Shown in pieces: positions 16,425 through 26,928 of a DNA stretch of 64,000 bases (within the stretch, counting starts at the first letter, position 1; every line of letters starts with the position of its first letter). Source of the DNA: Sphingomonas aliaeris (GTDB lineage Bacteria; Pseudomonadota; Alphaproteobacteria; Sphingomonadales; Sphingomonadaceae); contig NZ_CP061035.1 in the NCBI RefSeq assembly GCF_016743815.1, forward strand, positions 746,501-810,500, read 5' to 3'. Made by a program: the position numbers and the translations under genes. The notes under the pieces are model-generated. The model saw only the letters and a list, made by a program, of their open reading frames with translations, was not told where the DNA came from and did not search any database.

Positions 16425-16498
16425 GTCATCCCCGCGCAGGCGGGGATCCATACCCAATGCCGTCAGCGATTATGGATCCCCGCCTGCGCGGGGATGAC
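16425..16498. repeat. Perfect 28 bp inverted repeat between serC and serA (family F)
   Basis: Left arm 16425-16452 begins GTCATCCCCGCGCAGGCGGG and right arm 16471-16498 is its exact complement, with an 18-base loop. In RNA this would be a very stable hairpin lacking a T tract, so it may attenuate or protect serC mRNA rather than terminate cleanly. Confidence 0.9.
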
Positions 16499-16518
16499 GG
16501 CCGTTCGAAGGAAATCCC

Positions 16519-18096
16519 ATGCCAAAAGTACTTATCAGCGACCAGATGGACCCCAAGGCCGCGCAGATCTTTCGCGAGCGCGGCGTCGAGGTGGACGAGA
16601 TCACGGGCAAGACGCCGGAAGAGGTGATCGCGATCATCGGCGATTATGACGGCCTCGCGATCCGCAGTTCGACCAAGGTGACCAAGGCGATCCTCGCCGC
16701 CGCGACCAAGCTGAAGGTGATCGGTCGCGCCGGGATCGGTGTCGACAATGTCGATATCCCCGCCGCATCCGCGCAGGGCGTCGTCGTGATGAACACCCCG
16801 TTCGGCAATTCGATCACCACCGCGGAACACGCCATCGCGTTGATGTTCGCGCTCGCCCGCCAGCTTCCCGAGGCGGACGCCAGCACGCAGGCCGGCAAGT
16901 GGGAAAAGAACCGCTTCATGGGCGTCGAGCTGACCAGCAAGACGCTAGGGCTGATCGGTGCGGGCAATATCGGGTCGATCGTGGCCGATCGCGCGCTTGG
17001 CCTGCGCATGAAGGTCGTCGCGTTCGATCCGTTCCTGACGCCGGAACGCGCCATCGAGATGGGCGTCGAGAAGGTCACGCTGGACGAATTGCTCGCCCGC
17101 GCCGACTTTATAACGCTGCACACGCCGCTGACCGACCAGACCCGCAACATCCTGTCGGCCGAGGCGCTGGCCAAGACCAAGCCGGGCGTCCGCATCATCA
17201 ATTGCGCGCGCGGTGGCCTGATCGACGAGGCGGCGTTGAAGGCGGGGCTCGACTCCGGCCATATCGGCGGCGCGGCGCTGGACGTGTTCGTGCAGGAACC
17301 GGCGAAGGAATCGCCCCTGTTCGGTACGCCGAACTTCGTTTCCACCCCGCATCTGGGTGCGTCGACCAATGAAGCGCAGGTCAATGTCGCTATTCAGGTC
17401 GCCGAGCAGATGGCCGATTACCTGATGTCGGGCGGCGTCACGAACGCGCTGAACGTGCCGTCGCTGTCGGCGGAGGAAGCTCCGAAGCTGAAGCCGTACA
17501 TGGCGCTGGCGGAGAAGCTGGGTTCGCTGATCGGTCAACTGGCGCATGGCGGCCTGTCCGGGATAGCGATCGAGGTCGAGGGTGCGGCGGCATCGCTCAA
17601 CCAGAAGCCGATCACGTCGGCAGTGCTCGCCGGGCTGATGCGCGTGCACACCGACACGGTGAACATGGTCAACGCGCCGTTCCTGGCGAAGGAACGCGGC
17701 ATCGACGTGCGCGAAGTGCGGCATGACCGCGAAGGCGATTACCACACGCTGCTGCGCGTCACGGTGAAGACCGAGGCGGGTGACCGTTCGGTCGCGGGCA
17801 CCTTGTTCGGCGATCAGGCGCCGCGCCTGGTCGAACTGTTCGGCATCAAGGTGGAGGCCGATCTGGCCGGCCATATGCTGTATGTCGTCAACGAGGACGC
17901 ACCCGGTTTCATCGGGCGTCTGGGATCGTTGCTGGGCGAGGCCGGGGTCAATATCGGCACGTTCCATCTCGGTCGCCGCTCCGCCGGGGGCGAGGCGATC
18001 CTGTTGCTGTCGGTCGACGAGCCGGTGACGCAGGACCTGCTCGCCAAAGTTCGGACGCTGTCCGGCGTGCGGACCGCGATGGGCCTCAGCTTTTAG
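16519..18096 (+). CDS. serA: D-3-phosphoglycerate dehydrogenase
   Basis: A 525-residue long-form PGDH, the first step of serine synthesis (3-phosphoglycerate to 3-phosphohydroxypyruvate, NAD-linked). Domains in order: substrate-binding half, NAD-binding Rossmann core with GLIGAGNIGSIVADRA (about 140-160) and the active-site stretch HTPLTDQTRNILS and NCARGGLIDE, returning to the substrate domain with the catalytic His near HLGASTNEA; then an intervening domain (about 320-445) and a C-terminal ACT domain (about 455-525), which usually gives serine feedback control. AAGGAA precedes the ATG. A stem CCGGGG/CCCCGG (18108-18128) follows the stop. Confidence 0.95.
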   Translation: MPKVLISDQMDPKAAQIFRERGVEVDEITGKTPEEVIAIIGDYDGLAIRSSTKVTKAILAAATKLKVIGRAGIGVDNVDIPAASAQGVVVMNTPFGNSITTAEHAIALMFALARQLPEADASTQAGKWEKNRFMGVELTSKTLGLIGAGNIGSIVADRALGLRMKVVAFDPFLTPERAIEMGVEKVTLDELLARADFITLHTPLTDQTRNILSAEALAKTKPGVRIINCARGGLIDEAALKAGLDSGHIGGAALDVFVQEPAKESPLFGTPNFVSTPHLGASTNEAQVNVAIQVAEQMADYLMSGGVTNALNVPSLSAEEAPKLKPYMALAEKLGSLIGQLAHGGLSGIAIEVEGAAASLNQKPITSAVLAGLMRVHTDTVNMVNAPFLAKERGIDVREVRHDREGDYHTLLRVTVKTEAGDRSVAGTLFGDQAPRLVELFGIKVEADLAGHMLYVVNEDAPGFIGRLGSLLGEAGVNIGTFHLGRRSAGGEAILLLSVDEPVTQDLLAKVRTLSGVRTAMGLSF

Positions 18097-18154
18097 GTCC
18101 GGTCGGGCCGGGGTCGCGATGGCCCCGGTCCGCCGCATATTGAGTTTCCAAGAT

Positions 18155-18472
18155 ATGCCCGAGCGTCAGACCGAAGAGCAGACGACGCTCCACAACCGCG
18201 TGAAGCTGTGGCTGGCGCATACGCTGAAGCTGGATCATGCGGCACTTCACGCGCACCTTGGCATGGCGATCTGGCTGGCCTGCGTGATCGTCGCGGGTGA
18301 CGCGGGTGCGCTCTGGCCGTTGCTGATCGTCATCGCCGCCGAATGCATCAACGAGATACTCGACCGGCTGCGCAACGGATCGTGGATGATCGCGGATACG
18401 CTGCAGGATATTGCGGGGACGTTGATCTGGCCGTGCGTCCTGTTCGGCATGGCACGGGGCGGATTGCTGTGA
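18155..18472 (+). CDS. Small hypothetical membrane protein
   Basis: A 105-residue protein not recognised as a named family. The first 30 residues are polar with several His; two hydrophobic segments follow (about 34-60 and 85-103) separated by the charged stretch AECINEILDRLRNGSWMIADTL (cited by region, about 58-80). ATG 18155 is the first in a position supported by the composition of the protein; an in-frame ATG at 18119 exists. It lies between serA and hisZ on the same strand and its stop is about 40 bp before the hisZ start. Confidence 0.6.
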   Translation: MPERQTEEQTTLHNRVKLWLAHTLKLDHAALHAHLGMAIWLACVIVAGDAGALWPLLIVIAAECINEILDRLRNGSWMIADTLQDIAGTLIWPCVLFGMARGGLL

Positions 18473-18512
18473 TCGGGCTTGCCCCCGCCGCACCCCGCGT
18501 TATCAGCCGCGC

Positions 18513-19621
18513 ATGACTGCTTTACTGCCCGAGGGTTTCCGCGACCGCCTTCCCCCTATGCCGATGCCGCCGCGAGGCTGGAGGCGGCGGTGCTGGGTGC
18601 CGCCTATGCACATGGCTATGAACGCGCCGATCCGGCGCTGGCCGAGTTCGAAGCTGGGCTGGCGGGGCGGCTGAAATTGGCCCGGGCGCAGGATTCGGTG
18701 CGCTTCGTCGATCCGGTAAGCCAGGCGACGCTCGCCGTCCGACCCGACATCACTGCGCAGATCGGCCGCATCGCGGCGACCCGCATGGGACACCACCCGC
18801 GCCCCGTGCGCCTGTCCTATGCCGGGCCGATCCTGAAGCTGCGGGCATCGCAATTGAGCCCGGAGCGCGAATTGCGTCAGATCGGCTGCGAGTTGATCGG
18901 GCTGGATACCGTTCCGGCTGCGGTCGAGATCGCACAGGTCGCGGTGGAGGCGCTGGCCGCCGCGGGCGTGCAGGGAGTGTCGATCGATTTCACCTTGCCC
19001 GATCTGGTCGATATCCTCGCCGCCGGGCCGTTCCCGGTTCCGGCCGGGACGATCGACACGCTGCGCGACCGGCTGGATGCCAAGGATGCGGGCGGTGTTG
19101 CCGCCATCGCTCCCGAATATCTGCCGCTGATCGAGGCGGCGGGGCCGTTCGAGGCCGCGCACCACAGGCTGTGCGCGTTCGATGCGGGGGGCGCACTGAC
19201 CAGCCGGCTCGACGGGTTGTGGGCGATCGCCGCGAGCCTGAAGGGGCGCGTCGCGCTGACGCTCGATCCTACCGAGCGGCATGGGTTCGAATATCAGAGC
19301 TGGCTCGGCTTCTCGATCTTCGCCGACGGCGTTCGCGGAGAGATTGGGCGCGGCGGCAGCTATACGATCGTTCACGAAAGCGGCGCGGAAGAGGCGGCGG
19401 TCGGCTTTTCGCTGTTCGCGGACGGCATCGTTGCCGCAGGGCTGGGTGCGACGGAGAGGCGGCGGCTGTTCGTGCCCGTCGGCACCGATGCCGCGCTCGC
19501 GGCACAGATGCGCGCCGAAGGTTGGGTCACGGTCGCGGCACTCGAACCGGGTGACACACCGGAGGCGCAATTATGCACGCATGTGCTGGCGGGCGACGAG
19601 GCGCGCCCGCTGGCGGGTTGA
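18513..19621 (+). pseudogene. hisZ: ATP phosphoribosyltransferase regulatory subunit (single-base frameshift)
   Basis: HisZ is a histidyl-tRNA synthetase paralogue that activates the short form of HisG, the first step of histidine synthesis. From ATG 18513 the frame reads MTALLPEGFRDRLPP, the conserved HisZ N-terminus, then breaks at the five-C run 18552-18556; adding one C lets it continue YADAAARLEAAVLGAAY and onward to the stop at 19621, giving 369 residues. The continuous frame that begins upstream at 18479 has a non-homologous N-terminus and is rejected. Class II synthetase-like motifs (FVDPVSQATLAVRPDITAQI, RQIGCELIGLD) are intact. A homopolymer error is the simplest explanation. hisG is not in the window. 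Confidence 0.88.
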
Positions 19622-19743
19622 CCTTCGCGGTTGACAGGTGCGTGCTACCCCGGCAGGGGCGCACGCGCAGTTTCTAGATCCTCCGCGCGCCGAGCCCTGT
19701 CGAAGGGTGCGTGGAGTTGTCCGGCAGGCGGAGAGCTGTATTC

Positions 19744-21033
<1,290 letters not shown>

Positions 21034-21075
21034 TTTACGCGAGACGAACGGGGCGGGGCCCCGCGAATACCCACC

Positions 21076-21145
21076 CCGTTCGTGCCGAGTCTGTTGAAGC
21101 ACCTGTCCAGACGGACTCGCCCTTCGACAAGCTCGCGACTAACGG
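21076..21145. repeat. Palindromic repeat, family D copy 2
   Basis: Left arm CCGTTCGTGCCGAGTCTGTT and right arm CCTTCGACAAGCTCGCGACT form an imperfect inverted repeat downstream of purA, similar to 13167-13235. Confidence 0.75.
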
Positions 21146-21218
21146 TCGGTGAGAACTGGTATCGTCCAGAAGCGCCGTGATGATCGACTGACGCAGTTAC
21201 CCAGTCCCCGAAACGACA

Positions 21219-21248
21219 CCGGCCGCGCCCCTTTCGGGACGCGGCCGG
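21219..21248. terminator. Strong GC hairpin, probable bidirectional terminator
   Basis: CCGGCCGCG (21219-21227) pairs with CGCGGCCGG (21240-21248), extended by CCC/GGG around a small loop. It lies between convergent purA and the gene at 21274. No long T tract follows on either strand, so termination efficiency is uncertain. Confidence 0.55.
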
Positions 21249-21273
21249 CCGACGATACTCGTTCGTTAGAAGT

Positions 21274-21591
21274 TTATCTCGGCTTCTTCTTCGACTTCTT
21301 CGGCGTCTCACTCGTGGTGGTTGCCGGATCGGTCGTCGGGCTTGCCTGATCCACCGTGGTGGACTCGGTCGGCGCCGGTGCGGTCGTCGTGGGCGCGGTC
21401 GATGTCGTCGGTGCGCTCGGATCCACCGTGCTCATATCCGTCGTCGTCGGCGTATCCGACGGGCTGTTCGGCACAGGCGCCGTAGGACTTGTGTTGGTGC
21501 CCGGCGTTACCGGTGCAGTCTGTGGGGCGGTCTGGGCAAATGCCGCGCCGGACAAACCAAGTGCTGCAATTCCGATGATGAGAGTACGCAT
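21274..21591 (-). CDS. Secreted Thr/Pro-rich low-complexity protein
   Basis: A 105-residue protein with a clear signal peptide (MRTLIIGIAALGLSGAAFAQ, cleavage after AFA) followed by a region made almost entirely of Thr, Pro, Ser and Ala with scattered Asp (residues 20-95), and a strongly basic end KKSKKKPR. No fold is expected for the middle; it may be a periplasmic or cell-wall-associated spacer, with the lysine tail binding anionic polymers. The family is not recognised and function is unknown. Genes of this sort are common in sphingomonads. Confidence 0.65.
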   Translation of the reverse strand: MRTLIIGIAALGLSGAAFAQTAPQTAPVTPGTNTSPTAPVPNSPSDTPTTTDMSTVDPSAPTTSTAPTTTAPAPTESTTVDQASPTTDPATTTSETPKKSKKKPR

Positions 21592-21691
21592 CGTCTTCTC
21601 CTTTCCCGATCCATTTGGGGTCGGAGTAAAAACGCGCCGATCCGGAAAACGACGCTCTCTTTAACTCTGGAATCGAACCACTGGCCGATGC

Positions 21692-22759
21692 CTATCCGCA
21701 TTGGGCGCGGTGCAGCAACGCTTGGTCGGCCAGCACCAATGCCATCATGGCTTCGACCACGGGCGCGCCGCGGATGCCGACACAGGGATCGTGCCGTCCC
21801 TTGGTCATGATCTCCGTCGCATCGCCGTCGCGCGTGATCGTCGGTACGGGCGTCAGGATAGAACTGGTCGGCTTGAACGCGACGCGTACTTTGACCGGCT
21901 GGCCCGTGGATATGCCGCCGGCGATTCCGCCGGCGTGATTGGCGAGGAATTCGGGGCCATCCGCACCGGGGCGCATCGCGTCGGCATTATCTTCGCCGCG
22001 CAGCGTCGCCACCGCGAAACCGTCGCCGATCTCGACGCCCTTGACCGCATTGATGCTCATGCAGGCGGCGGCGAGTTCGCTGTCCAGCTTTGCATATAAC
22101 GGTGCGCCCCATCCGGCGGGGACGCCGGTCGCCTCGCATGCGATCACCGCGCCGAGCGAAGATCCGGATTTGCGGGCGGCGTCGATCATCACTTCCCAGC
22201 GCGCGGCGGCGGCGGCATCGGGGCAGAAGAACGGGTTCCTGCCGATCTGCTCGGCATCGAAATTGGCGGGATCGATCGCATCGCCGCCGATCGCCTCGAC
22301 CCAGGCGGTTATCCGAACCTGTGGAATGACGAGGCGCGCCACCGCGCCCGCCGCGACCCGCGCCGCCGTCTCGCGCGCGGAGGAACGGCCGCCGCCGCGA
22401 TAGTCGCGAAAGCCGTATTTCGCATCATAGGCATAGTCGGCATGGCCGGGGCGATACGCGACCGCGACCTCGGAATAGTCCTTCGATCGTTGATCGACAT
22501 TCTCGATCATCAGGCTGATCGGCGTGCCCGTCGTGCGGCCCTCGAACGTGCCGGACAGGATGCGGACCTGATCGGGTTCCTGCCGCTGCGTGGTGAAGCG
22601 CGAGGTGCCCGGGCGGCGCTGGTCGAGGAAGGGCTGGATATCCTTTTCGGTCAGCGACAGTCCGGGCGGGCATCCGTCCACGACCGCGCCCAGGGCCGGC
22701 CCGTGGCTTTCGCCCCAGGTGGTGAAACGGAACACGCGGCCGAAGGTGTTGTAGCTCAT
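21692..22759 (-). CDS. aroC: Chorismate synthase
   Basis: A 355-residue FMN-dependent enzyme making chorismate from EPSP, the last shikimate step. The N-terminus [20 protein letters not shown], the [16 protein letters not shown] segment and [15 protein letters not shown] are all conserved AroC signatures with the two catalytic histidines. It is the last gene of a minus-strand run beginning with the DnaJ-like gene. The chorismate it makes feeds the separate chorismate mutase (49044) and prephenate dehydratase (11409) genes of this window. Confidence 0.95.
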   Translation of the reverse strand: MSYNTFGRVFRFTTWGESHGPALGAVVDGCPPGLSLTEKDIQPFLDQRRPGTSRFTTQRQEPDQVRILSGTFEGRTTGTPISLMIENVDQRSKDYSEVAVAYRPGHADYAYDAKYGFRDYRGGGRSSARETAARVAAGAVARLVIPQVRITAWVEAIGGDAIDPANFDAEQIGRNPFFCPDAAAAARWEVMIDAARKSGSSLGAVIACEATGVPAGWGAPLYAKLDSELAAACMSINAVKGVEIGDGFAVATLRGEDNADAMRPGADGPEFLANHAGGIAGGISTGQPVKVRVAFKPTSSILTPVPTITRDGDATEIMTKGRHDPCVGIRGAPVVEAMMALVLADQALLHRAQCG

Positions 22760-22792
22760 GCGCGCCGCTGTAGCGGCTGGATGGCCCGTACG

Positions 22793-23206
22793 CTATGCCG
22801 CTTGCGATTGGCCCGCTTCGCCCTTGCGCGTCAGCCGGGCGATCTCGTCGCGATACCGAAAGCGCAGCGCGGACCAGTCATCGTCCAGCGCGATCTGCGT
22901 CACGGCGAGCAGGCCCGCATCGGCAAGTGCAGTCCAGCCATGATCGCGGGTGATGTCCGACGGAACGGATCCGCTCTTCTTCGGATAGGCGAACCACAAA
23001 CGCCCGCCGCGGGCGTAATATGGCATCGCACCGTCCAGTGCCGCCGCGATTTCGTCCTGCCCGGTGACGAAGCTCAGGATCAGGTCGGCGGGGCCATCCG
23101 GTATCGTATCCGGCAGGTTCAGTGTCTCGTCGAACGCTGCGGGACGGTTCCGAACCCAGCCGGTCATGCCGGGCTTGAAGCCCAGTTTGTCCAGCAGGCT
23201 CTTCAT
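22793..23206 (-). CDS. DUF3052-like hypothetical protein
   Basis: A 137-residue soluble protein. The pattern MKSLLDKLGFKPGM at the start, a central LILSFVTGQDEI and GGRLWFAYPKKSGSVPSDITRD, then a helix with WSALRFRYRDEI, matches small uncharacterised proteins of the DUF3052 kind. The fold looks like a compact alpha/beta domain; no catalytic motif is evident. It sits 20 bp after fabI and 34 bp before aroC on the minus strand, so is probably co-transcribed with them. Confidence 0.7.
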   Translation of the reverse strand: MKSLLDKLGFKPGMTGWVRNRPAAFDETLNLPDTIPDGPADLILSFVTGQDEIAAALDGAMPYYARGGRLWFAYPKKSGSVPSDITRDHGWTALADAGLLAVTQIALDDDWSALRFRYRDEIARLTRKGEAGQSQAA

Positions 23207-23225
23207 CGTCCGGCGACGCTCGCAA

Positions 23226-24029
23226 TCAGACCAGCGCGATATCCGGCGCGTCTTCCGCCTTCATGCCGATGACGTTGTACCCGGCATCGACGTGATGCGT
23301 CTCGCCCGTCACGCCGCTCGCCAGGTCGCTGAGCAGGTACAGGCCGGCACCGCCGACATCCTCGATCGTCACGTTGCGCTTCAGCGGCGAATTCAGCTCG
23401 TTCCATTTCAGGATCAGGCGGAAGTCGCCGATGCCGCTTGCCGCCAGCGTCTTGATCGGGCCGGCGGAGATCGCGTTGACGCGGATGTTCTCGCGTCCCA
23501 GATCCACCGCAAGGTACTGAACGCTGGTTTCCAGCGCAGCTTTGGCGACGCCCATGACGTTATAGTGTGGAATGACTTTCTCGGCGCCGTAATAACTTAG
23601 CGTCAGGAGCGACCCACTCTTTTTCATCATCTTCTGCGCACGCTGCGCCACCGCAACAAACGAATAGACGCTGATGTTCATCGTCATCAGGAAGTTGTCG
23701 AGGCTGGTATCGACGTAACCGCCGCGCAATTCGTTCTTATCGGAAAAGCCGATTGCGTGGACGACGAAATCGATCGTCGGCCAACGCTCCGCCAAGGTCG
23801 CGAAACACGCGTCGAGGTCCGCCATGTCGGATACGTCACACGGGATCAGGAAGTCCTGGCCCAATTGCGCCGCGAGCGGGCGTACGCGCTTTTCGAGCGC
23901 TTCCCCCTGGAAGCTGAACGCCAGTTCCGCGCCATGTTCGGCGAGCTTCTGTGCGATACCCCATGCGAGCGACTTGTCGTTGGCTAGGCCCATAATAAGC
24001 CCGCGCTTGCCCTGCATTAACCCGTTCAC
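23226..24029 (-). CDS. fabI: Enoyl-[acyl-carrier-protein] reductase (NADH), FabI type
   Basis: A 267-residue short-chain dehydrogenase-like enzyme that completes each fatty acid elongation cycle. GLANDKSLAWGIAQKL (residues about 11-28) is the FabI NAD-binding loop, and the catalytic YX6K lies in HYNVMGVAKAALE; LSYYGAEKVIPHYNVMG is diagnostic of FabI. The GTG start at 24029 was chosen because it overlaps the upstream yihY-like stop as GTGA and GGAGG lies 10 bases before it; ATG 24017 is a shorter alternative. FabI is the usual triclosan/isoniazid-class target. Confidence 0.93.
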   Translation of the reverse strand: MNGLMQGKRGLIMGLANDKSLAWGIAQKLAEHGAELAFSFQGEALEKRVRPLAAQLGQDFLIPCDVSDMADLDACFATLAERWPTIDFVVHAIGFSDKNELRGGYVDTSLDNFLMTMNISVYSFVAVAQRAQKMMKKSGSLLTLSYYGAEKVIPHYNVMGVAKAALETSVQYLAVDLGRENIRVNAISAGPIKTLAASGIGDFRLILKWNELNSPLKRNVTIEDVGGAGLYLLSDLASGVTGETHHVDAGYNVIGMKAEDAPDIALV

Positions 24030-24991
24030 GCCGTCGCCGCCTCCAAAGTCGCGCCAGTAGCGGAATCCTTTACGCTCGGTTCGGGGGGTTCCGCCAGTGC
24101 CGCGTTCAAATGGGCTCCAAAAACGAGACCGAGACCGATCAGATAGAAAAACAGCAACATGACGACGACACCTGCCAAGCTGCCATATGTCATGTCGTAG
24201 CCGCCGAGTTGCGCCAGTACGATCGGCAGCAATGCGGTCATGCTGACCCACCACCCCGCGGTAAATAATGCGCCAGGCCATTTGGGGCATTTACTGTAGC
24301 GATATTTCGACGGTGTGACCGAATAGAACAGCATGTACAGCGCACCGAACATGACGAGTCCGGGGATTACGCGTGACAGCCCGATCCAGCTCGCGGCGTT
24401 TTCGGCGAAGGGGACCAGACGGTAGATGAACTGTTCCGCCGCCAGCAACAGGCCCTGCACGAGGAACGACAACAGGGCGAGGATCACCGAAGCGACGATC
24501 GCCAGACTGAGCCCCAACCGCGCGCGCCAGATCGGCGAGGAACTGTGCGTGCCATACGCTTTGCGAAATATGTCGCGGATCGTCTCCACGAAGCTGCCGA
24601 CGGTCCACAGCCCGACGAGCGCGCCGAGCCATAGCAGGGACCCCGTCCGCGCCTTCAGCACATCCGCGATCGGCTTGCGCAGCAGGTCGCTGACGTCTGG
24701 CGGCAGGACGTGGAGGAAGGACGATACCGCCCGCTGCGTCTCGGCGCTCTGTCCGAACAGCGACAGAACGGCGGCGGCGACGATGAAGAACGGGAAGACC
24801 GTCATCAGCGTAAGATAGGCGAGGTTGCCGGCATAGGTGAAGCCGTCGGTATAGACGCCGATCGCGACGCGTTTGAACGTGCGCCACGCATAAGCGAAGG
24901 GCTTTGCGGCCGGTGGGGCTTCCTCGGGATCGAGGCCCGCCTCCCCGTTGATGGCGCGTTGTTCGGGCGAGGAGGGGGAAAAATAACTCAC
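24026..24991 (-). CDS. YihY/BrkB-family integral membrane protein
   Basis: A 321-residue membrane protein of the YihY/virulence factor BrkB family (formerly annotated RNase BN, wrongly). Six to seven hydrophobic helices are visible between residues about 45 and 290, including LAYLTLMTVFPFFIVAAAVL and VVMLLFFYLIGLGLVFGAHL. Both ends are hydrophilic. The start overlaps the stop of the DnaJ-like gene (ATGA) and the stop overlaps the fabI GTG start (GTGA). Function unknown. Confidence 0.85.
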   Translation of the reverse strand: MSYFSPSSPEQRAINGEAGLDPEEAPPAAKPFAYAWRTFKRVAIGVYTDGFTYAGNLAYLTLMTVFPFFIVAAAVLSLFGQSAETQRAVSSFLHVLPPDVSDLLRKPIADVLKARTGSLLWLGALVGLWTVGSFVETIRDIFRKAYGTHSSSPIWRARLGLSLAIVASVILALLSFLVQGLLLAAEQFIYRLVPFAENAASWIGLSRVIPGLVMFGALYMLFYSVTPSKYRYSKCPKWPGALFTAGWWVSMTALLPIVLAQLGGYDMTYGSLAGVVVMLLFFYLIGLGLVFGAHLNAALAEPPEPSVKDSATGATLEAATA

Positions 24992-25932
24992 ACGATTGAG
25001 ACGCCCAGATTGCTGCGCGGGTTCCCCTTATTGTCCCATCCCTGCACGAATTCCGTCAGTGCCGCATCCTTGGCAGGCAGATCGACCATCAAGGTCACCA
25101 GCTGGTCGCCGCGCGTGCCGTCCTTGCGATGGAATCCACGTCCGCGGAGCCGAAGAGTCTTGCCCGAGGTCGATCCTGCCGGAACGGTCAGCATCACGGC
25201 CCCTTCGACGGTGGGGACGCGGACCGGTGCCCCGAGCACGGCTTCGGACAGGGTGATCGGCAGGTCGAGGCGCACGTCGTCGCCATCGCGGGTGAAGAAG
25301 CGGTGCGGCTGGACGGTGATCGTCACCATGCCGTCGCCGTTTCCGCCCGGGCCGGGCTGGCCCTTGCCGGTCAGGCGCATCTGCATGCCGTTTTCGAAGC
25401 CGGCGGGCAGTTTGATGTCGATCGTCTTGCCGTCCGCCAGCGTCACGCGTTGCGGCGCGAGCGTCGCGGCGTCGGTGAAAGAGACGTTCAGCTTGTAGCC
25501 GATATTCGCGCCCTTGGGCTGCGGCTGGCGCCGGCCGAATCCGCCGAAGCCGCTGGCGAACCCGCCGCCGCCACGCTGAGCGCCGCCGAACAGACCCTCG
25601 AACAGATCGCTGACATCGACGCCTTCGCCACCGAAGTTGCCGCCCTGAAAACCGCCCTGGCCCCCGGCGGGCCCGCCGCCACTGCCGCCGTACCCGAACG
25701 GCGCGGCTGGATTCCCGTCGCCGTCGATCTCTCCGCGATCGAACCGCGCGCGCTTGTCCTTGTCGGTCAGCAGATCGTAGGCGTTGGTGGCCTGGCTGAA
25801 CCGCTCGGTCGCCTTGGGGTTGTCCTTGTTGCGATCGGGGTGAAGCTCCTTGGCGAGCTTGCGATACGCCTTCTTGATGTCGGCCTCGCTGGCGGTGCGT
25901 TCTACGCCAAGCGTTTTATAGGGATCGGCCAC
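24988..25932 (-). CDS. DnaJ/CbpA-like J-domain co-chaperone without zinc fingers
   Basis: A 314-residue protein with an N-terminal J domain (residues 1-70; HPD at 31-33), a Gly/Phe-rich linker (about 80-140) and two C-terminal substrate-binding barrels (about 145-300), but no CXXCXGXG zinc-finger repeats. That is the CbpA layout, a DnaK partner. First gene of the fabI/aroC run; it overlaps the next gene by four bases. Confidence 0.88.
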   Translation of the reverse strand: MADPYKTLGVERTASEADIKKAYRKLAKELHPDRNKDNPKATERFSQATNAYDLLTDKDKRARFDRGEIDGDGNPAAPFGYGGSGGGPAGGQGGFQGGNFGGEGVDVSDLFEGLFGGAQRGGGGFASGFGGFGRRQPQPKGANIGYKLNVSFTDAATLAPQRVTLADGKTIDIKLPAGFENGMQMRLTGKGQPGPGGNGDGMVTITVQPHRFFTRDGDDVRLDLPITLSEAVLGAPVRVPTVEGAVMLTVPAGSTSGKTLRLRGRGFHRKDGTRGDQLVTLMVDLPAKDAALTEFVQGWDNKGNPRSNLGVSIV

Positions 25933-26037
25933 GGAGTTCCTCTGGATTACGAATGCTGCCGGCTATTTGGGGGATAGGGGCCCCGAGTGCAAACCCCACG
26001 CCGCCAGAGATAAGCAGCGCGTTTGCGGCGACAAGGG

Positions 26038-26928
26038 TCAGGCGACGGCTTCCGGAACCGGCGCGACGTCGACGCTGACTTCCATGTCCTGTGCGCTCGA
26101 TCCCAGAACGATACCGTCGATCGGCGCGATTTCGGCATAGTCGCGGCCGATCGCCATGACGATATGGTCGCCCGCCATCCAGATACCGTTGGTGGGATCC
26201 ACCCCGACCCAGCCGAGCGCGTCGCCGCACCACAACAGGACCCAGGCATGCGTCGCGTCCGCACCGACCAGCCGTTCCTCGCCGGGTGGCGGGATCGTGC
26301 GGATATAGCCCGATGCATAGGCGGCGGGCAGTCCCGCAGCACGCAGGCCGGTGATCATGATCTGCGCGAAATCCTGGCACACGCCGCCGCGCTTGACGAA
26401 GGCATCGTGCGGCTTCGTGTCGACTAAAGTCGCCTCGGTATCGAATTCGAATTCGTCCTGGATCCGGCGGGCGAGCGCCATTGCCGCTTCGAGGCATGGC
26501 CGGTCGGGCGCCAGATCCTGCGCGCACCAGTCGGCGATATCTCGGTCGAGCGGAATCAGCGGGGACGGAAACAGGTAATAGGCCGGGCCGGCAGGAGACG
26601 GATCGCGGCTGGCACGCACCTGAGCCGCGATCTGGGCCAGCGTCGGATCGGTCGGGGAGGGGATAGGGATCAGCCGATCGACCACGATGCGCGACACGCT
26701 CTCGATCACGAGATGTCGCACCGGTTCGTCGATCACCAGCCGCGTGACGTTGGCCAGGCCAGCCTCCGCCCGCGCGGGCGCGGTGCGGCCGGACGGGGAA
26801 ATGGTGAGGCGATAGGTCTCCAGCGTCTGGCCCGACCAGTGGATCGGTTTCAGCCGCAGGTTGCAACGCGCGAAGTTGACGTTGTTGCCATAGTCGAAGC
26901 GCGTGACGTGGCGGATGTCGTAGATCAT
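26038..26928 (-). CDS. Transglutaminase-like cysteine peptidase/ligase
   Basis: A 296-residue protein. An N-terminal beta-rich domain (about 1-95, bact_transglu_N type) is followed by a transglutaminase core whose triad is visible: Cys in GGVCQDFA (about 180), His in ATHAWVLL (about 222) and Asp in GVDPTNG (about 240). The gene overlaps the preceding ATP-grasp/alpha-E gene by ATGA. In many bacteria these three domains travel together and are thought to build or modify a peptide tag; see findings. Confidence 0.87.
   Translation of the reverse strand: MIYDIRHVTRFDYGNNVNFARCNLRLKPIHWSGQTLETYRLTISPSGRTAPARAEAGLANVTRLVIDEPVRHLVIESVSRIVVDRLIPIPSPTDPTLAQIAAQVRASRDPSPAGPAYYLFPSPLIPLDRDIADWCAQDLAPDRPCLEAAMALARRIQDEFEFDTEATLVDTKPHDAFVKRGGVCQDFAQIMITGLRAAGLPAAYASGYIRTIPPPGEERLVGADATHAWVLLWCGDALGWVGVDPTNGIWMAGDHIVMAIGRDYAEIAPIDGIVLGSSAQDMEVSVDVAPVPEAVA

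Noticed and set aside
18479..18560. A long uninterrupted frame starting upstream of hisZ with N-terminus MPPPHPALSAAHD.
   Set aside because: The conserved HisZ N-terminus MTALLPEGFRDRL is encoded in a different frame starting at 18513; the two join by a single missing C, so the upstream frame is a shadow.
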